Shown: positions 17,548 through 26,688, counted from the stretch's first letter. The stretch: DNA of 64,000 bases from Arthrobacter sp. Leaf137 (GCF_001423525.1 NZ_LMOI01000012.1:438115-502114); one strand, 5' to 3'. Notes: generated by a model not told the origin, from the letters alone. Translations and numbers: made by a program.

Positions 17548-19887
17548 TTACTTGGCGCCTTCGAGGAGTTCCGCGCGGACGGCCTGCGTTGCCTTGACCA
17601 GGTTGCGCAGCGACTCTTCGGTTTCGGCGTAGCCGCGGGTCTTCAGGCCGCAGTCAGGGTTGACCCAGAGCTGGCGGGACGGGACGTGCTTGACGGCGGT
17701 GGACAGCAGCTCGGTGACTTCCGCTTCACCCGGAACGCGCGGCGAGTGGATGTCGTAGACGCCCGGTCCAACGCCGCGGCCGAAGCCGTGGGATTCAAGG
17801 TCGTGCACTACCTCCATGCGGGAGCGGGCGGCCTCGATGGAGGTGACATCTGCGTCCAGGCCGTCGATCGCGTCGATGATCACACCGAACTCCGAGTAGC
17901 AGAGGTGGGTGTGGATCTGGGTTGCGTCGGCTGCACCGGCGGTGGCCAGTCGGAAGGAGTCAACGGACCACTTGAGGTAGTCGGCGTGGTCTGCCTTGCG
18001 CAGGGGCAGAAGCTCGCGCAGTGCGGGCTCGTCCACCTGGATGATCCTGATGCCTGCGGCCTCGAGATCGGCGATCTCGTCGCGAAGGGCCAGCCCCACC
18101 TGGTTGGCGGTTTCACCCAGCGGCTGGTCGTCCCGGACGAAGGACCAGGCAAGGATGGTGACCGGACCGGTGAGCATACCCTTCATCGGCTTGCTGGTGA
18201 GGGACTGTGCGTACTCTGCCCAGGCCACCGTGATGGGGGCGCTGCGGGTGACGTCGCCCCACAGGATGGAAGGCCGGGTGCAACGCGAGCCGTAGGACTG
18301 GACCCAGCCGTGGACGGTGACGTCGAAGCCTTCGAGGTTCTCTGCGAAGTACTGGACCATGTCGTTGCGCTCGGGCTCGCCGTGCACCAGGACGTCGTAG
18401 CCAAGCTCTTCCTGCAGGTCCACGACACGCTTGATCTCGTCCTTCATGAGCTTCTCATACTGCCCGTTGGTGAGATCGCCCTTGTTGTTGCGGGCACGGG
18501 CCGAACGGATTTCGGACGTCTGCGGGAACGAACCGATGGTGGTGGTGGGCAGCGGCGGCAGGCTCAGGGCCTCTTCCTGGGCGGCTTCACGGACGGAGTA
18601 CTCCGAACGGGTGAAGTCAGCTGCGGTCAGCCCTTCGGTGCGGGCACGGACGTCCTGGCGGCGGACGCCTTCCGCGGTGGCCCTGGACGCGATCACGGCG
18701 GAGGCCTCGTCGATGGCTGCCTGGGCAGAAGCGGGGTCCGCCAGGTAGGAGGCGAGAGTCTTGACTTCGACGGCCTTCTGGTCGGAGAAGGCCAGCCAGC
18801 TGCGCAACTGGTCGGACAGCTGGGTTTCCTCGGCGACGTCGTGCGGAACGTGCTGGGTGGAGGTGGACGTGGACACTGCGAGGCTGCCGGCGGCGGCCTT
18901 CAGCTCATCCAGCTTTGCAGCGGAAGCGGCGAGGTCGTTGCGCCAGATGTTGTGGCCGTCAACGACGCCGGCAACCAGGGTTTTGTTGCCCAGAGCGGCG
19001 AGTGCAGCCGCGGAGGGAACCGCACCCTTGAAGACGTCAATGTGCAGGGCGTCGATGTTGGTGGCGGCAAGCGTACCGAGCTGGCCGTCCAGGGAGCCGT
19101 AAGGCGTGGAGACCAGGATCTGCGGCCGGTTGGCAGCCGATGAAAGGACGTCGTAGGCCCGGGCCACGGCTGCCTCGATGTCGGCTGCAGGCGTGTCCTG
19201 GTCCACCACCAGGGCGGGCTCGTCGAGCTGGACCCAGCCGGCGCCGGCGGCTGCAAGCTTCTCAAGCAGCTGGGCGTAGACCGGCAGGATGTCCTCAAGG
19301 CGGGACAGCGGCGCAAACCCGGCGGGAGCGTCGTCGGAAGCCTTGGACAGCAGCAGGTACGTGACCGGACCAACGATGTAGGGGCGGGTCTCGATGCCGT
19401 TCGAAAGGGCGAACGCGAATTCTTCAACGATGCGGTTGGATGCCAGGGCGAACTTGGTTTCGGGACCGATTTCCGGGACGAGGTAGTGGTAGTTGGTGTC
19501 GAACCACTTGGTCATTTCCAGCGGCTGCTGTTCCTTGTTGCCGCGGGCAAGGGTGAAGTAGCCGTCGATGTCCAGCTGACCCTCAGCGTTCAGGAGGTTG
19601 CCGAAACGTGCAGGAACGGCGCCCAGGTGTGCGGTGGCGTCAAGCACCTGGTCGTAGAAGGAGAACGTGCCGGGAACGGCTGCGGCTTCGGTCAGTCCGA
19701 GCTCCTGAAGCCGCCTGGCTGTGGTCAGCTGGATGTCCTTGGCGGCTGCGTCCAGTGCTGACGCGTTGATCTTGCCGGCCCAGTACGCTTCGACGGCCTT
19801 CTTCAGCTCGCGGCGGCGGCCGATACGCGGGTAGCCGAGGAGGGAAGCGGCGGGGAACGGAATGCGGGCGGTGTTCTGTTCAGTCAT
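17548..19887 (-). CDS. metE: Cobalamin-independent methionine synthase
   Basis: MetE, 779 aa, transfers the methyl group of 5-methyltetrahydropteroyltriglutamate to homocysteine without cobalamin. Both (beta-alpha)8 halves are present (about 1-390 and 430-779). The zinc ligands are intact: His659 and Cys663 in HTHLCYSEF and Cys746 in VNPDCGLKT. The start MTEQNTARIPFPAASLLGYP at ATG 19887 has AGGA about 7 nt upstream. metF, which makes the folate substrate, lies 170 nt upstream on the same strand. I see no cobalamin riboswitch before metE. Confidence 0.97.
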   Translation of the reverse strand: MTEQNTARIPFPAASLLGYPRIGRRRELKKAVEAYWAGKINASALDAAAKDIQLTTARRLQELGLTEAAAVPGTFSFYDQVLDATAHLGAVPARFGNLLNAEGQLDIDGYFTLARGNKEQQPLEMTKWFDTNYHYLVPEIGPETKFALASNRIVEEFAFALSNGIETRPYIVGPVTYLLLSKASDDAPAGFAPLSRLEDILPVYAQLLEKLAAAGAGWVQLDEPALVVDQDTPAADIEAAVARAYDVLSSAANRPQILVSTPYGSLDGQLGTLAATNIDALHIDVFKGAVPSAAALAALGNKTLVAGVVDGHNIWRNDLAASAAKLDELKAAAGSLAVSTSTSTQHVPHDVAEETQLSDQLRSWLAFSDQKAVEVKTLASYLADPASAQAAIDEASAVIASRATAEGVRRQDVRARTEGLTAADFTRSEYSVREAAQEEALSLPPLPTTTIGSFPQTSEIRSARARNNKGDLTNGQYEKLMKDEIKRVVDLQEELGYDVLVHGEPERNDMVQYFAENLEGFDVTVHGWVQSYGSRCTRPSILWGDVTRSAPITVAWAEYAQSLTSKPMKGMLTGPVTILAWSFVRDDQPLGETANQVGLALRDEIADLEAAGIRIIQVDEPALRELLPLRKADHADYLKWSVDSFRLATAGAADATQIHTHLCYSEFGVIIDAIDGLDADVTSIEAARSRMEVVHDLESHGFGRGVGPGVYDIHSPRVPGEAEVTELLSTAVKHVPSRQLWVNPDCGLKTRGYAETEESLRNLVKATQAVRAELLEGAK

Positions 19888-20057
19888 GGGAGATTCCTAA
19901 GAATGGGATACAGGCCTCTGTGGGCTTGTATCTGCGGGCATGGCAAATAGCGCTCGGCGTGGACGCTGGGCGAATGGTGCTGTGCTGGGTGCTGGGTGTA
20001 TTTGGGGCTGGTGGTGCCGAGGCAGGTGGTGCTGTCAGGAAAGCGCTGCGAAGCGGC

Positions 20058-21020
20058 TCAGCTGGCGAGCTGGCCCCGGTTGGCGATGCTGCGGCTGCCG
20101 GAGCGGGTCTGGCGCGGAAGGGCCAGCTTGTCCAGCACCTCCAGCGCGCTCTGGTGCTCGTTGAACGTGTAGAGGTGGATTCCGGGGGCGCCGGCATCCA
20201 GTGCGGCGTTGGCCAGGTCCACGGTGGCATCGACGCCGACGTGAAGGCGCTCGATGTCCGTATCGGCCGCGGCCAGCCGCTCCGTGAGTTCCGCCGAAGG
20301 TTCCACGCCTGCGAGTTCTCCCAGGCGCTTGACGCGGCGAAGGCTTGTGAACGGCATGACGCCCGGGATGATCGGGATGGTCACCCCGGCACGGCGTGCC
20401 CGGGTAAGGAGGTCCGAGTACTGCGAGGAGTGGAAGAACACCTGGGTGATGGCGAAGTCCGCGCCGGAGCGCTGCTTGGCCAGCAAAACCTCGACGTCGT
20501 GTTCCTCGCTGGGTGACTCCGGGTGGCGGGTGGGATACGCCGCCACGCCCACCGCAATCTTGCCGGCGCACAGCAGGGCCGATCGGCGCTGCTCCACACG
20601 GCGGATCAGGTCGATCAGGTCCTGGGCGTAGCGGAGGGAGCCGTTCACTGGCTGGCTTGCGTCGTTGGGAAGGTCACCGCGGAGGGCGAGGATCCCGCGG
20701 ACACCGGTATCCAGCAGCTGGCCGATGATGCCGGCGAGCTGCTCCGGCGTGTTCCCCACGCAGGTGAGGTGCGCCAGCGGCCGGAGGGTGGTTTCCAGGA
20801 GGAGCCGGTCGATCAGCTCGATGGCAGTGTCCCGGTTGGACCCGCTGGCACCGTAGGTGACGGAGACGTAGTCCGGTTCCGTGGTTTCCAGTTCCCGGAT
20901 GGTGGTCCACAGCGTTTCGGCAGCGGCCGGCGAACGGGGCGGAAACAGTTCATAGGACAGCGCCACCGGGGCGGCGTCTGAGAGGTTTGGATGTGTGTCA
21001 ATAAGGCTTGGTGGTGACAT
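20058..21020 (-). CDS. metF: Methylenetetrahydrofolate reductase
   Basis: MetF, 320 aa, reduces 5,10-methylene-THF to 5-methyl-THF with an FAD cofactor and feeds MetE. The TIM-barrel landmarks are SYELFPPRS near residue 22, YVSVTYGASGSNRD, LTCVGNT, ILALRGDLPND, VGVAAYPTRHPES and FAITQVFF. ATG 21020 is preferred because AAGGA lies about 5 nt upstream. The frame stays open further, but that part coincides with a structured leader (21168-21219) and is not protein-like. Next to metE on the same strand, as in a methionine-supply unit. Confidence 0.94.
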   Translation of the reverse strand: MSPPSLIDTHPNLSDAAPVALSYELFPPRSPAAAETLWTTIRELETTEPDYVSVTYGASGSNRDTAIELIDRLLLETTLRPLAHLTCVGNTPEQLAGIIGQLLDTGVRGILALRGDLPNDASQPVNGSLRYAQDLIDLIRRVEQRRSALLCAGKIAVGVAAYPTRHPESPSEEHDVEVLLAKQRSGADFAITQVFFHSSQYSDLLTRARRAGVTIPIIPGVMPFTSLRRVKRLGELAGVEPSAELTERLAAADTDIERLHVGVDATVDLANAALDAGAPGIHLYTFNEHQSALEVLDKLALPRQTRSGSRSIANRGQLAS

Positions 21021-21366
21021 TTGCGTCCTTGGCTTTGGGCCATTGGAGCTCCCTGCGGATAGGGCTGCAGGAAGCCGGCAATGAATTTGAGTTTGGGGAA
21101 CACGGAAGAACTCCACAGGGACGCAGCCGCGACTGTTACGCCTGTCTTGAAGTTGTCCGTGAGCAAATGTCAGGCCCACATGGGGGCACCCACACCCTCC
21201 AAACGGAGGATCGCTGACACGTTACCGGGGTAACTTGTTTATGACTCTATGAGCGGGCCGGCATGTCATTCAAGTCGGCTCCGAATTAAGACGCAGTTTT
21301 ACGCCCGGTTTCGATGCGCTGGTGAAGATTATTCGCTCCGGCTACCCACCGGGTCCGACCGCAGGG
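21021..21366 (-). other. metF leader and intergenic region
   Basis: 346 nt without a gene. It holds the structured element at 21168-21219 and a 6-2-6 inverted repeat GTTACC-GG-GGTAAC (21221-21234) that could be an operator. I see nothing else. Confidence 0.5.
21168..21219 (-). promoter_or_regulatory. Candidate structured RNA leader of metF (class unknown)
   Basis: On the metF strand an outer stem TGTCAG/CTGACA encloses a CCTCC-GTTT-GGAGG hairpin and a GGGTGCCCCC-ATGTGGG pairing region. It lies 148-199 nt before the metF ATG. It does not show the conserved core of the SAM-I, SAH or cobalamin riboswitches I know. It could be a cis-regulatory RNA or simply chance pairing. Confidence 0.4.
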
Positions 21367-22221
21367 CTACCAGGGCCTGTCCGGGCCCTGGTTGTACCCG
21401 GTGTCGTTGAGGTAGTCCTCCCGTTCCCGTCCCGTGTTGCGTTCGCGCTGGGACTGCCGTGCGCTCTCCTCGAGCTGTTCCAGCTGGCTTTGCTGCGGAG
21501 AGTCCGCCTCTTCTTCAGCGGGGCCCGCATCTTCAGCGGGCTGCTGTGCAGCGTCACCGTCCTTGCCGGCAGCCTCCAGCTTCCCGGCCAGGCGTCCGTT
21601 GGCCTCGTCCAGCCGCTCCCCCACGGAGCCATCACGTGTGTCCGGGGGGCCGGTAAAGCAGCCTTCGGGGGCCGCCTCGACAACTGCCAGCGCGTCGGAG
21701 AACAACGCCGCGGCCGACGCCGGATCCTTCCCGCGCAGCTTGTCATCGCCCAGGCGTTCGGTCGCCAGCACGAGGTTCACCCTGATGACACAGGCATCGG
21801 CAGACCCGGCGGCGGCTCCGGGAACCAGGTCCAGGGCTTCGGCGAAACGTTGCCGGGCGGCGTCGAAGTTCCCGCCGAGGACTTCGGCGTCCCCGGCGGC
21901 AAACGGGGCCTTGTGTGGCTCAGGAACATTGAGGGGCTGCAGCCATCCGGCGGCGCCGGCGGCAGCACGGGCGTCCCTGGCGTCGAATGCCGTGGCTGCC
22001 TGGCTGCCAAGGACGCCCAGGCTCAGGAGCTTGGCCGCGATGCCGAGTACCAGGATGACCGGCGCGGCCGAGCCCACCAGCAGCAGGCGCCGCTTTCGCA
22101 GCCGCTCAGTTCTCTGCTCAGGTCCCTGGCGTTGGTCCGTCCCGTTGTCCCGGCTCCCGTGTGTTGCTTCCGTGCTGTGGCGCAGAGGCCCGTTGGGCGG
22201 CAATGTTTTGGTGGCGCTCAT
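21367..22221 (-). CDS. Membrane-anchored TPR-like protein at the end of the Bat/MoxR operon
   Basis: Protein of 284 aa with one membrane helix (about residues 45-65, LLLVGSAAPVILVLGIAA). A helical region (about 90-190) contains FDAARQRFAEALDLVPGA and PASAAALFSDALAVVEAAP, which resemble single TPR units. The tail is Gln/Glu-rich and disordered (about 200-284). Its ATG overlaps the stop of the upstream vWA gene (ATGA at 22218-22221). By position it corresponds to BatC-type TPR proteins of MoxR/Bat operons, but sequence similarity is weak, so this is inference. Confidence 0.65.
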   Translation of the reverse strand: MSATKTLPPNGPLRHSTEATHGSRDNGTDQRQGPEQRTERLRKRRLLLVGSAAPVILVLGIAAKLLSLGVLGSQAATAFDARDARAAAGAAGWLQPLNVPEPHKAPFAAGDAEVLGGNFDAARQRFAEALDLVPGAAAGSADACVIRVNLVLATERLGDDKLRGKDPASAAALFSDALAVVEAAPEGCFTGPPDTRDGSVGERLDEANGRLAGKLEAAGKDGDAAQQPAEDAGPAEEEADSPQQSQLEQLEESARQSQRERNTGREREDYLNDTGYNQGPDRPW

Positions 22222-23168
22222 GGGACGCGTTCCCCCCGTTCGGCTGCCCTGGCCGGGGCGGAGGACGCTGCACGGGGCAGTTCCCGGTACCGGCGGATGA
22301 TCATCACAGCATCCGGGAGGGCAAGCGCGAAGGCTCCCGCCGCGAACAGCCAGTACAGCTCCGTCCGGCCTTCCAGGGAATCGCCGCTGCGCTCGGGGCT
22401 GCCCGGGCGGGCCTCCTGCATCATGGGACCAACGGGGTCTCCGGCTTGCCGGTGCACGTACGGTAGGCCCAGTTGCCCGGCAACATCCTGCAGCCGCGGC
22501 TCATCGATGCGGGAGAGGGCGTCCGCCCCGCCACCGTCACGCACGTAGGGCCCGTCCGCGCTTTCACCCGGATCACCGGAGTTTTCCTTCATGCGGGCGC
22601 CCGCGGCCGTGCCGTATCCCAGTACCGCTCCCCCCGCCACCAGGCTGCCATCCAGGTTTAAGCGTTCCGGCTCCTTGCCGCTGGTCTGCTCGCCGTCGCC
22701 CAGGTAGTACACCAGCCGAGGGCGCTCCGGGTGGCTCTGACGCGCGGCGTCGAGACGCTCGGAAAGGACCTGGCGGGCAGCCGTGATGCTGCTGCCCTTG
22801 GCGAAGGCGGTTACCTGCGGCTCCAGGACGGTGACCATGGTCTGCAGTGCCAGGGTGTCGGTGGTCAGCGGCATCCGGACGAAGGCTTTCGTGTCGAAGG
22901 TAATCAGCGAGAACCGTGCTCCGGGCAGTTCCTTGGCGATGGCCATGATGTCCTGCCGGACACCATCCATCCGAGGGACTGAGGTCCCGTAGTCTTCAGC
23001 CACCATGCTGGTGGTGGTGTCCACCACGAAGAACACGTTCAGGTCCGTCGTGGCTGCCTGCGAGGTGCCGCCCGGCAGGGCGGGGCGGCACAGTGCCGCC
23101 ACCAGGAACACTGCCAGCACGCAGCGGCGCAGCCAGGCGCGATGCCCCGTCAGCCGGGTCCGGGTCAT
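22218..23168 (-). CDS. von Willebrand factor A domain membrane protein (BatB-like)
   Basis: Protein of 316 aa. A signal-anchor-like helix (about 15-35) is followed by a vWA domain (about 45-250) whose metal-ion site reads DTTTS in FFVVDTTTSMVAEDYG. The later TFDTKAF and YLGDGEQT complete the MIDAS loops. A C-terminal helix (about 275-297) anchors it. ATG 23168 is preferred over GTG 23183 because GGAGG lies 8 nt upstream and the ATG overlaps the stop of the previous gene (ATGA). It is the second of two adjacent vWA genes, as in Bat operons. Confidence 0.8.
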   Translation of the reverse strand: MTRTRLTGHRAWLRRCVLAVFLVAALCRPALPGGTSQAATTDLNVFFVVDTTTSMVAEDYGTSVPRMDGVRQDIMAIAKELPGARFSLITFDTKAFVRMPLTTDTLALQTMVTVLEPQVTAFAKGSSITAARQVLSERLDAARQSHPERPRLVYYLGDGEQTSGKEPERLNLDGSLVAGGAVLGYGTAAGARMKENSGDPGESADGPYVRDGGGADALSRIDEPRLQDVAGQLGLPYVHRQAGDPVGPMMQEARPGSPERSGDSLEGRTELYWLFAAGAFALALPDAVMIIRRYRELPRAASSAPARAAERGERVP

Positions 23169-24175
23169 AGCCGCAACCTCCACAGCGCGGCGCCGAGCGT
23201 TATCCCGGACAGGACGGCCACTCCCAGCGGAAGGACAGGCTGGTCCGAGACCACCGCCCTCGGGGCGCCTTTGAGGGCCGTGGCCTCCGTTTGCTGCACA
23301 GCGGCAACGATTCCCGGCACCGCCCCGGGATTGTCCAGTGCGTAGTAAGAGCCGCCCGTGGATTCCGCAGCCGTGCGAAGCTGCGCACCCGGCTGCCCGG
23401 CGTCGGAACCGTAGTCTAGGTCCCCCGGGTTCAGTGCGTACACGCGAACTGTCCTGTCCCTGGCCAGCGCGGCCGCCTGCGGAAGCGTCAGGATCGGATT
23501 GCCGGATACATAGTTGTCAGTGGCAAGCACCACCGACCGGGAGCGCTTCGCAGCGGAGCCGTCCGGGCCTGCGTCACTGCCCTGGGTACGGGGGAACCCG
23601 CTGAGGCAGGAGGCCAGCCCGTCGCCGATGAGCGAGGAACCGCGTCCGCCCCAGGTGCCGTCCAGGAAACCGGAGCTTCCCGGCTTGCCGTCGAAGGCGT
23701 CGCGTGCCAGCAGCAGCTGGTCACGGGCATAGTCGTAGTCGTCCGTCAGCGGGAAGACCTGGCTTCCGGTGCTGTCGAAGATGGTCAGGCCGATCCGTTC
23801 ACCGTCGAATTCCCGGGCCAGTTCGGCGAAGACTTCCACCACGGCAGCGTCGGCGCTGCTCATCGAGCCCGAAACGTCCAGGCACAGCATGATGTCCCGG
23901 TTTCGCTGCTCCGGCACCGTGGTGGTGAGCTGGACGGGGCGCGCCGCTGCAACAGCGGCCGACGCCAGCAACGCGGCGCAGGCGAGCCCTGCCACGGCAA
24001 GCCAAAGGCGGTGGCGGCGCAGGGCGTCCTGGTATTCGGGCAGCATGGTGAGGCGGTCGCTGTGGGCGGCAGGCCGGCGTCGGACGTCTGCCTGCCGGTG
24101 GCGCAGGGCGATCCAGGCTGCTGCCGCAGCCGTCAATGCCGCTGGGGGGAGCAGCCACCAGAACATCAGCTCCAT
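23165..24175 (-). CDS. von Willebrand factor A domain membrane protein (BatA-like)
   Basis: Protein of 336 aa with two N-terminal membrane helices (about 3-22 and 57-78), a vWA domain (about 90-290) and a C-terminal helix (about 312-332). The metal-binding MIDAS motif is canonical (DVSGS in IMLCLDVSGSMSSAD), with LTIFDSTGS and VLATDNYVSG as later loops. This is the layout of BatA, a vWA protein that presents its domain outside the membrane. Its start region overlaps the end of the upstream small membrane gene by 10 nt, and its stop overlaps the next vWA gene. Confidence 0.82.
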   Translation of the reverse strand: MELMFWWLLPPAALTAAAAAWIALRHRQADVRRRPAAHSDRLTMLPEYQDALRRHRLWLAVAGLACAALLASAAVAAARPVQLTTTVPEQRNRDIMLCLDVSGSMSSADAAVVEVFAELAREFDGERIGLTIFDSTGSQVFPLTDDYDYARDQLLLARDAFDGKPGSSGFLDGTWGGRGSSLIGDGLASCLSGFPRTQGSDAGPDGSAAKRSRSVVLATDNYVSGNPILTLPQAAALARDRTVRVYALNPGDLDYGSDAGQPGAQLRTAAESTGGSYYALDNPGAVPGIVAAVQQTEATALKGAPRAVVSDQPVLPLGVAVLSGITLGAALWRLRL

Positions 24176-24636
24176 GCCCGCACCGTCTCCCGGGCAGTGG
24201 CCGCGGTGGCCGATACGGGCGGCAGCGGCTCCGGACCGAATTCTCCCGGGTAGATGGCGCCGACGGCGGCGGCGGCCGCGGGCAGGGGATGCCGTTCCAG
24301 GTCTGCGTGCGTCATCCGCGGGGCGTCAACTCCTGAGGCGTCCCGGACGAAGCGGCGCAGCAGGTGGCTGATGTTTTGATGGGCCGCGCGGGCATCCGTG
24401 GTTCCGGCGGCGGCGTCCTGCTCGGCGTCGTTAATGCGCTGGATATAGGCGGCCTTGAGGGCGGCGAGGTCGGTCAGCTGGGCGGGCCGCCGGTTTTCCG
24501 GGGCGGCCCGTGGCGGGCGGGTGGAGGCGAAAGCGAAGACGTACCAGGCTGCCACGAGCGCTAACAGGGCCAAGCCGGCCCACATCCATGCCGGGCTGTA
24601 CTGGAGGGGGCCGAAAAAGGCGGGCTCATCCTGCAC
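24166..24636 (-). CDS. Small membrane protein between DUF58 and vWA genes (DUF4381-like position)
   Basis: Protein of 156 aa from GTG 24636, overlapping the end of the DUF58 gene by 11 nt. One membrane helix (about 14-36, MWAGLALLALVAAWYVFAF) precedes a cytoplasmic helical domain with LKAAYIQRINDAEQDAAAG and HQNISHLLRRFVRDASGVD. The gene in this slot of proteobacterial Bat operons is DUF4381, and the topology is similar, but I cannot confirm homology. It ends 10 nt inside the next vWA gene, so all these genes are probably translationally coupled. Confidence 0.65.
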   Translation of the reverse strand: MQDEPAFFGPLQYSPAWMWAGLALLALVAAWYVFAFASTRPPRAAPENRRPAQLTDLAALKAAYIQRINDAEQDAAAGTTDARAAHQNISHLLRRFVRDASGVDAPRMTHADLERHPLPAAAAAVGAIYPGEFGPEPLPPVSATAATARETVRAWS

Positions 24637-25519
24637 GGCGGTGCCTTTCCAGGAGCGCGAAGAGCGCGCTGACCACGTCCTGGCTGCCGTCCACGGTCCC
24701 CTCCGTAATGCCGGCCCGCCGCAGCATGGCGTTGCGGGTTGCATCCCGTTCGGCCGTGGCATCGGCGTAGGCGGCGGCAATGTCCGCGGTGGCGGCAAGG
24801 TGGATCGGGAGGACAGCGGAGTCGCGGACGCTGAAGTACCCGGCACCGTCGCCGGGCCCGGTTCCGGAGGGCACCAGATCCGCGTCCCGGATAGTGAGCC
24901 AGAGGATTTCGTGCTGGGCCCGGAGCCTGCGGAGGAGCTGTTCCAGGGCGGGGGACGCCGGGATTTCGTCCGCGACGACGAAGAGGAGGTTGCGTCCTTT
25001 GACGGTACGCGCCACGTGGTCCAGCTGGTCCGCGATCCTGCTGGGCGCAGCGTTCAGGCCCGCGCGGGAATCGACGTGCCGGAGGAGCCGTTCCAGGTGG
25101 GCTTCGCCGGCCTTCGCGGGGAGGGCTCCGGTGCCGGAAGAGTCACCGCTGACCAGCCCCACCACGTCGCCGTGCCGGTACGCCAGGTATCCGGCCACAC
25201 CCAGGGCCATGACGGCGATGTCCTTCTTAGCCTCGCCTGACCGCGAGACAGCTGCCATGTTCCGCCCGGTGTCTGTAACCAGGATGACCGTTTGCCTCCG
25301 GACCGCGACGTAGCGGCGGATCAGCGGCGATCCGTGCCGGGCCGAGGCTTTCCAGTCGATATCGCGGACTTCGTCGCCGGGGACGTAGGCGCGCAGGTCA
25401 TCAAAGTCGAGGCTGCGTCCGCGGAAGACTGAACCGTACTCGCCGTCGAGCATTCCCCGGGCTTTGCGGTGGGCGAAGATGGCCATCTTCGATTTCACCC
25501 TGTGCAGGAGGCTGGTCAT
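24626..25519 (-). CDS. DUF58 protein of the MoxR operon
   Basis: DUF58 protein, 297 aa. The diagnostic segment FDDLRAYVPGDEVRDIDWKA is near residues 40-58, followed by a vWA-like fold with VILVTDTGRNM and LLFVVADEIPA. No membrane helix is evident. DUF58 genes are nearly always directly after a MoxR AAA ATPase, as here with a 10-nt gap, and the pair is thought to act in maturation or assembly of partner complexes. ATG 25519 is the only sensible start. Confidence 0.9.
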   Translation of the reverse strand: MTSLLHRVKSKMAIFAHRKARGMLDGEYGSVFRGRSLDFDDLRAYVPGDEVRDIDWKASARHGSPLIRRYVAVRRQTVILVTDTGRNMAAVSRSGEAKKDIAVMALGVAGYLAYRHGDVVGLVSGDSSGTGALPAKAGEAHLERLLRHVDSRAGLNAAPSRIADQLDHVARTVKGRNLLFVVADEIPASPALEQLLRRLRAQHEILWLTIRDADLVPSGTGPGDGAGYFSVRDSAVLPIHLAATADIAAAYADATAERDATRNAMLRRAGITEGTVDGSQDVVSALFALLERHRRAG

Positions 25520-25529
25520 CCCGGCGGCC

Positions 25530-26537
25530 TCAGGGGGTTTGGACGGCGGCGACGACGGCGTCGATCACCGTTTCGACCGGCACCTGCTCCGCGACGGCGT
25601 CAAAGTTGAGGATGATCCGGTGGCGCAGCACCCGGTGCGCCAAAGCCTTGACGTCCTCCGGAATAACATGGTCGCGGCCGTGCAGGAGTGCCAAGGCCCG
25701 GGCGGCCTGGCTGAAGGCGATACTGGCACGGGGGCTGGCGCCGAACTCGATGAAGTCCGCCAGCCGCCGCTCAATGTACTGGCCAGCGTTGCGGGTGACG
25801 AACACCAGACCCACGATGTAGTTGACGATCGAGGGGTCGAGGTAGATGCGCCGGACCAGGTCCTGCGCAGCCCTGACCGCGTCCAGCGATACGGCGGCGG
25901 CCGGCACCTGCTCCGGGCTGAAAACCCCGGCGTCAATGCGCCTGATGATTTCGGCCTCTTCCGCCGGCGATGGATAGTCCAGCACGTCCTTGAGCATGAA
26001 GCGGTCCATTTGGGCTTCGGGCAGCTGGTAGGTGCCCTCCTGCTCAATGGGGTTTTGTGTGGCGAGCACCAGGAACGGGGACGGCAGTTTGTAGTCCTGC
26101 CCGCCGATGGACGTCTGCCGCTCCTGCATGGCTTCGAGCATGGCGCTCTGGGTTTTTGCGCTGGAGCGGTTGATCTCGTCCAGCAGCACGATATTGGCGT
26201 GGACCGGGCCAAGCTGCGTGACGAAGGTGCCCTTGGCGGCGTCGTAGATCTGCGTTCCCACGATGTCGCTGGGCAGGAGGTCCGGGGTGCACTGAATGCG
26301 GCGGAATCCGGCGCTGACCGCCTCCGCCACAGTTTGGGCTGCCGTGGTTTTGGCCAGCCCGGGGACGCTTTCGAGCAGGACGTGGCCGCCGGTCAGCAGG
26401 CCCACCAGCAGGGATTCGCGGAGCCTGGCCTGGCCCACCACCTTGGCCTCGAAGCTGCGTGAAATGCCGGCCACCACCTGCTGCGCCCGGGCCAGTTCGG
26501 CCGGTTCGATTCTCGCGGACGCGCTGGTTTGAAGCAC
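25530..26537 (-). CDS. MoxR-family AAA+ ATPase
   Basis: MoxR-type AAA+ ATPase of 335 aa, a probable chaperone whose partners are the vWA proteins encoded downstream. Walker A is degenerate as in the family (ESVPGLAKTTAA near residue 57) and Walker B reads IVLLDEINRS near 120. LATQNPIEQEGTYQLPEAQ (sensor region) and the C-terminal lid (SPRASIAFSQAARALALL) follow. GTG 26537 has AGGGGGAA upstream. It is the first gene of a six-gene operon with overlapping or near-overlapping junctions. Confidence 0.93.
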   Translation of the reverse strand: MLQTSASARIEPAELARAQQVVAGISRSFEAKVVGQARLRESLLVGLLTGGHVLLESVPGLAKTTAAQTVAEAVSAGFRRIQCTPDLLPSDIVGTQIYDAAKGTFVTQLGPVHANIVLLDEINRSSAKTQSAMLEAMQERQTSIGGQDYKLPSPFLVLATQNPIEQEGTYQLPEAQMDRFMLKDVLDYPSPAEEAEIIRRIDAGVFSPEQVPAAAVSLDAVRAAQDLVRRIYLDPSIVNYIVGLVFVTRNAGQYIERRLADFIEFGASPRASIAFSQAARALALLHGRDHVIPEDVKALAHRVLRHRIILNFDAVAEQVPVETVIDAVVAAVQTP

Positions 26538-26637
26538 TGGATTCCCCCTGGTGGCTGATCGTGGCGCGGCGGGCCTGCCGGCCGCGCTCCGCCAGCAATC
26601 CTATCCACATCCGGTGCGCCGCGTCCCGGAAAGCCGG

Positions 26638-26665
26638 CCCCGATGGGGACCTCTCCCCATCGGGG
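26638..26665. other. Perfect 12-bp hairpin between moxR and the 67-residue ORF
   Basis: CCCCGATGGGGA (26638-26649) pairs with TCCCCATCGGGG (26654-26665). It lies in the divergent promoter region, so it is a possible operator rather than a terminator. Confidence 0.5.
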
Positions 26666-26676
26666 GCACGCAGGTC

Positions 26677-26682
26677 TATCCT
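26677..26682 (+). promoter_or_regulatory. -10 hexamer for the leaderless 67-residue ORF
   Basis: TATCCT is followed by TTTGCC and ATG 26689, a 6-nt gap. Confidence 0.5.
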
Positions 26683-26688
26683 TTTGCC

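Noticed and set aside
21168..21219. SAM or cobalamin riboswitch call for the metF leader
   Set aside because: The conserved cores I know for these classes are not present, so only an unclassified structure is reported.
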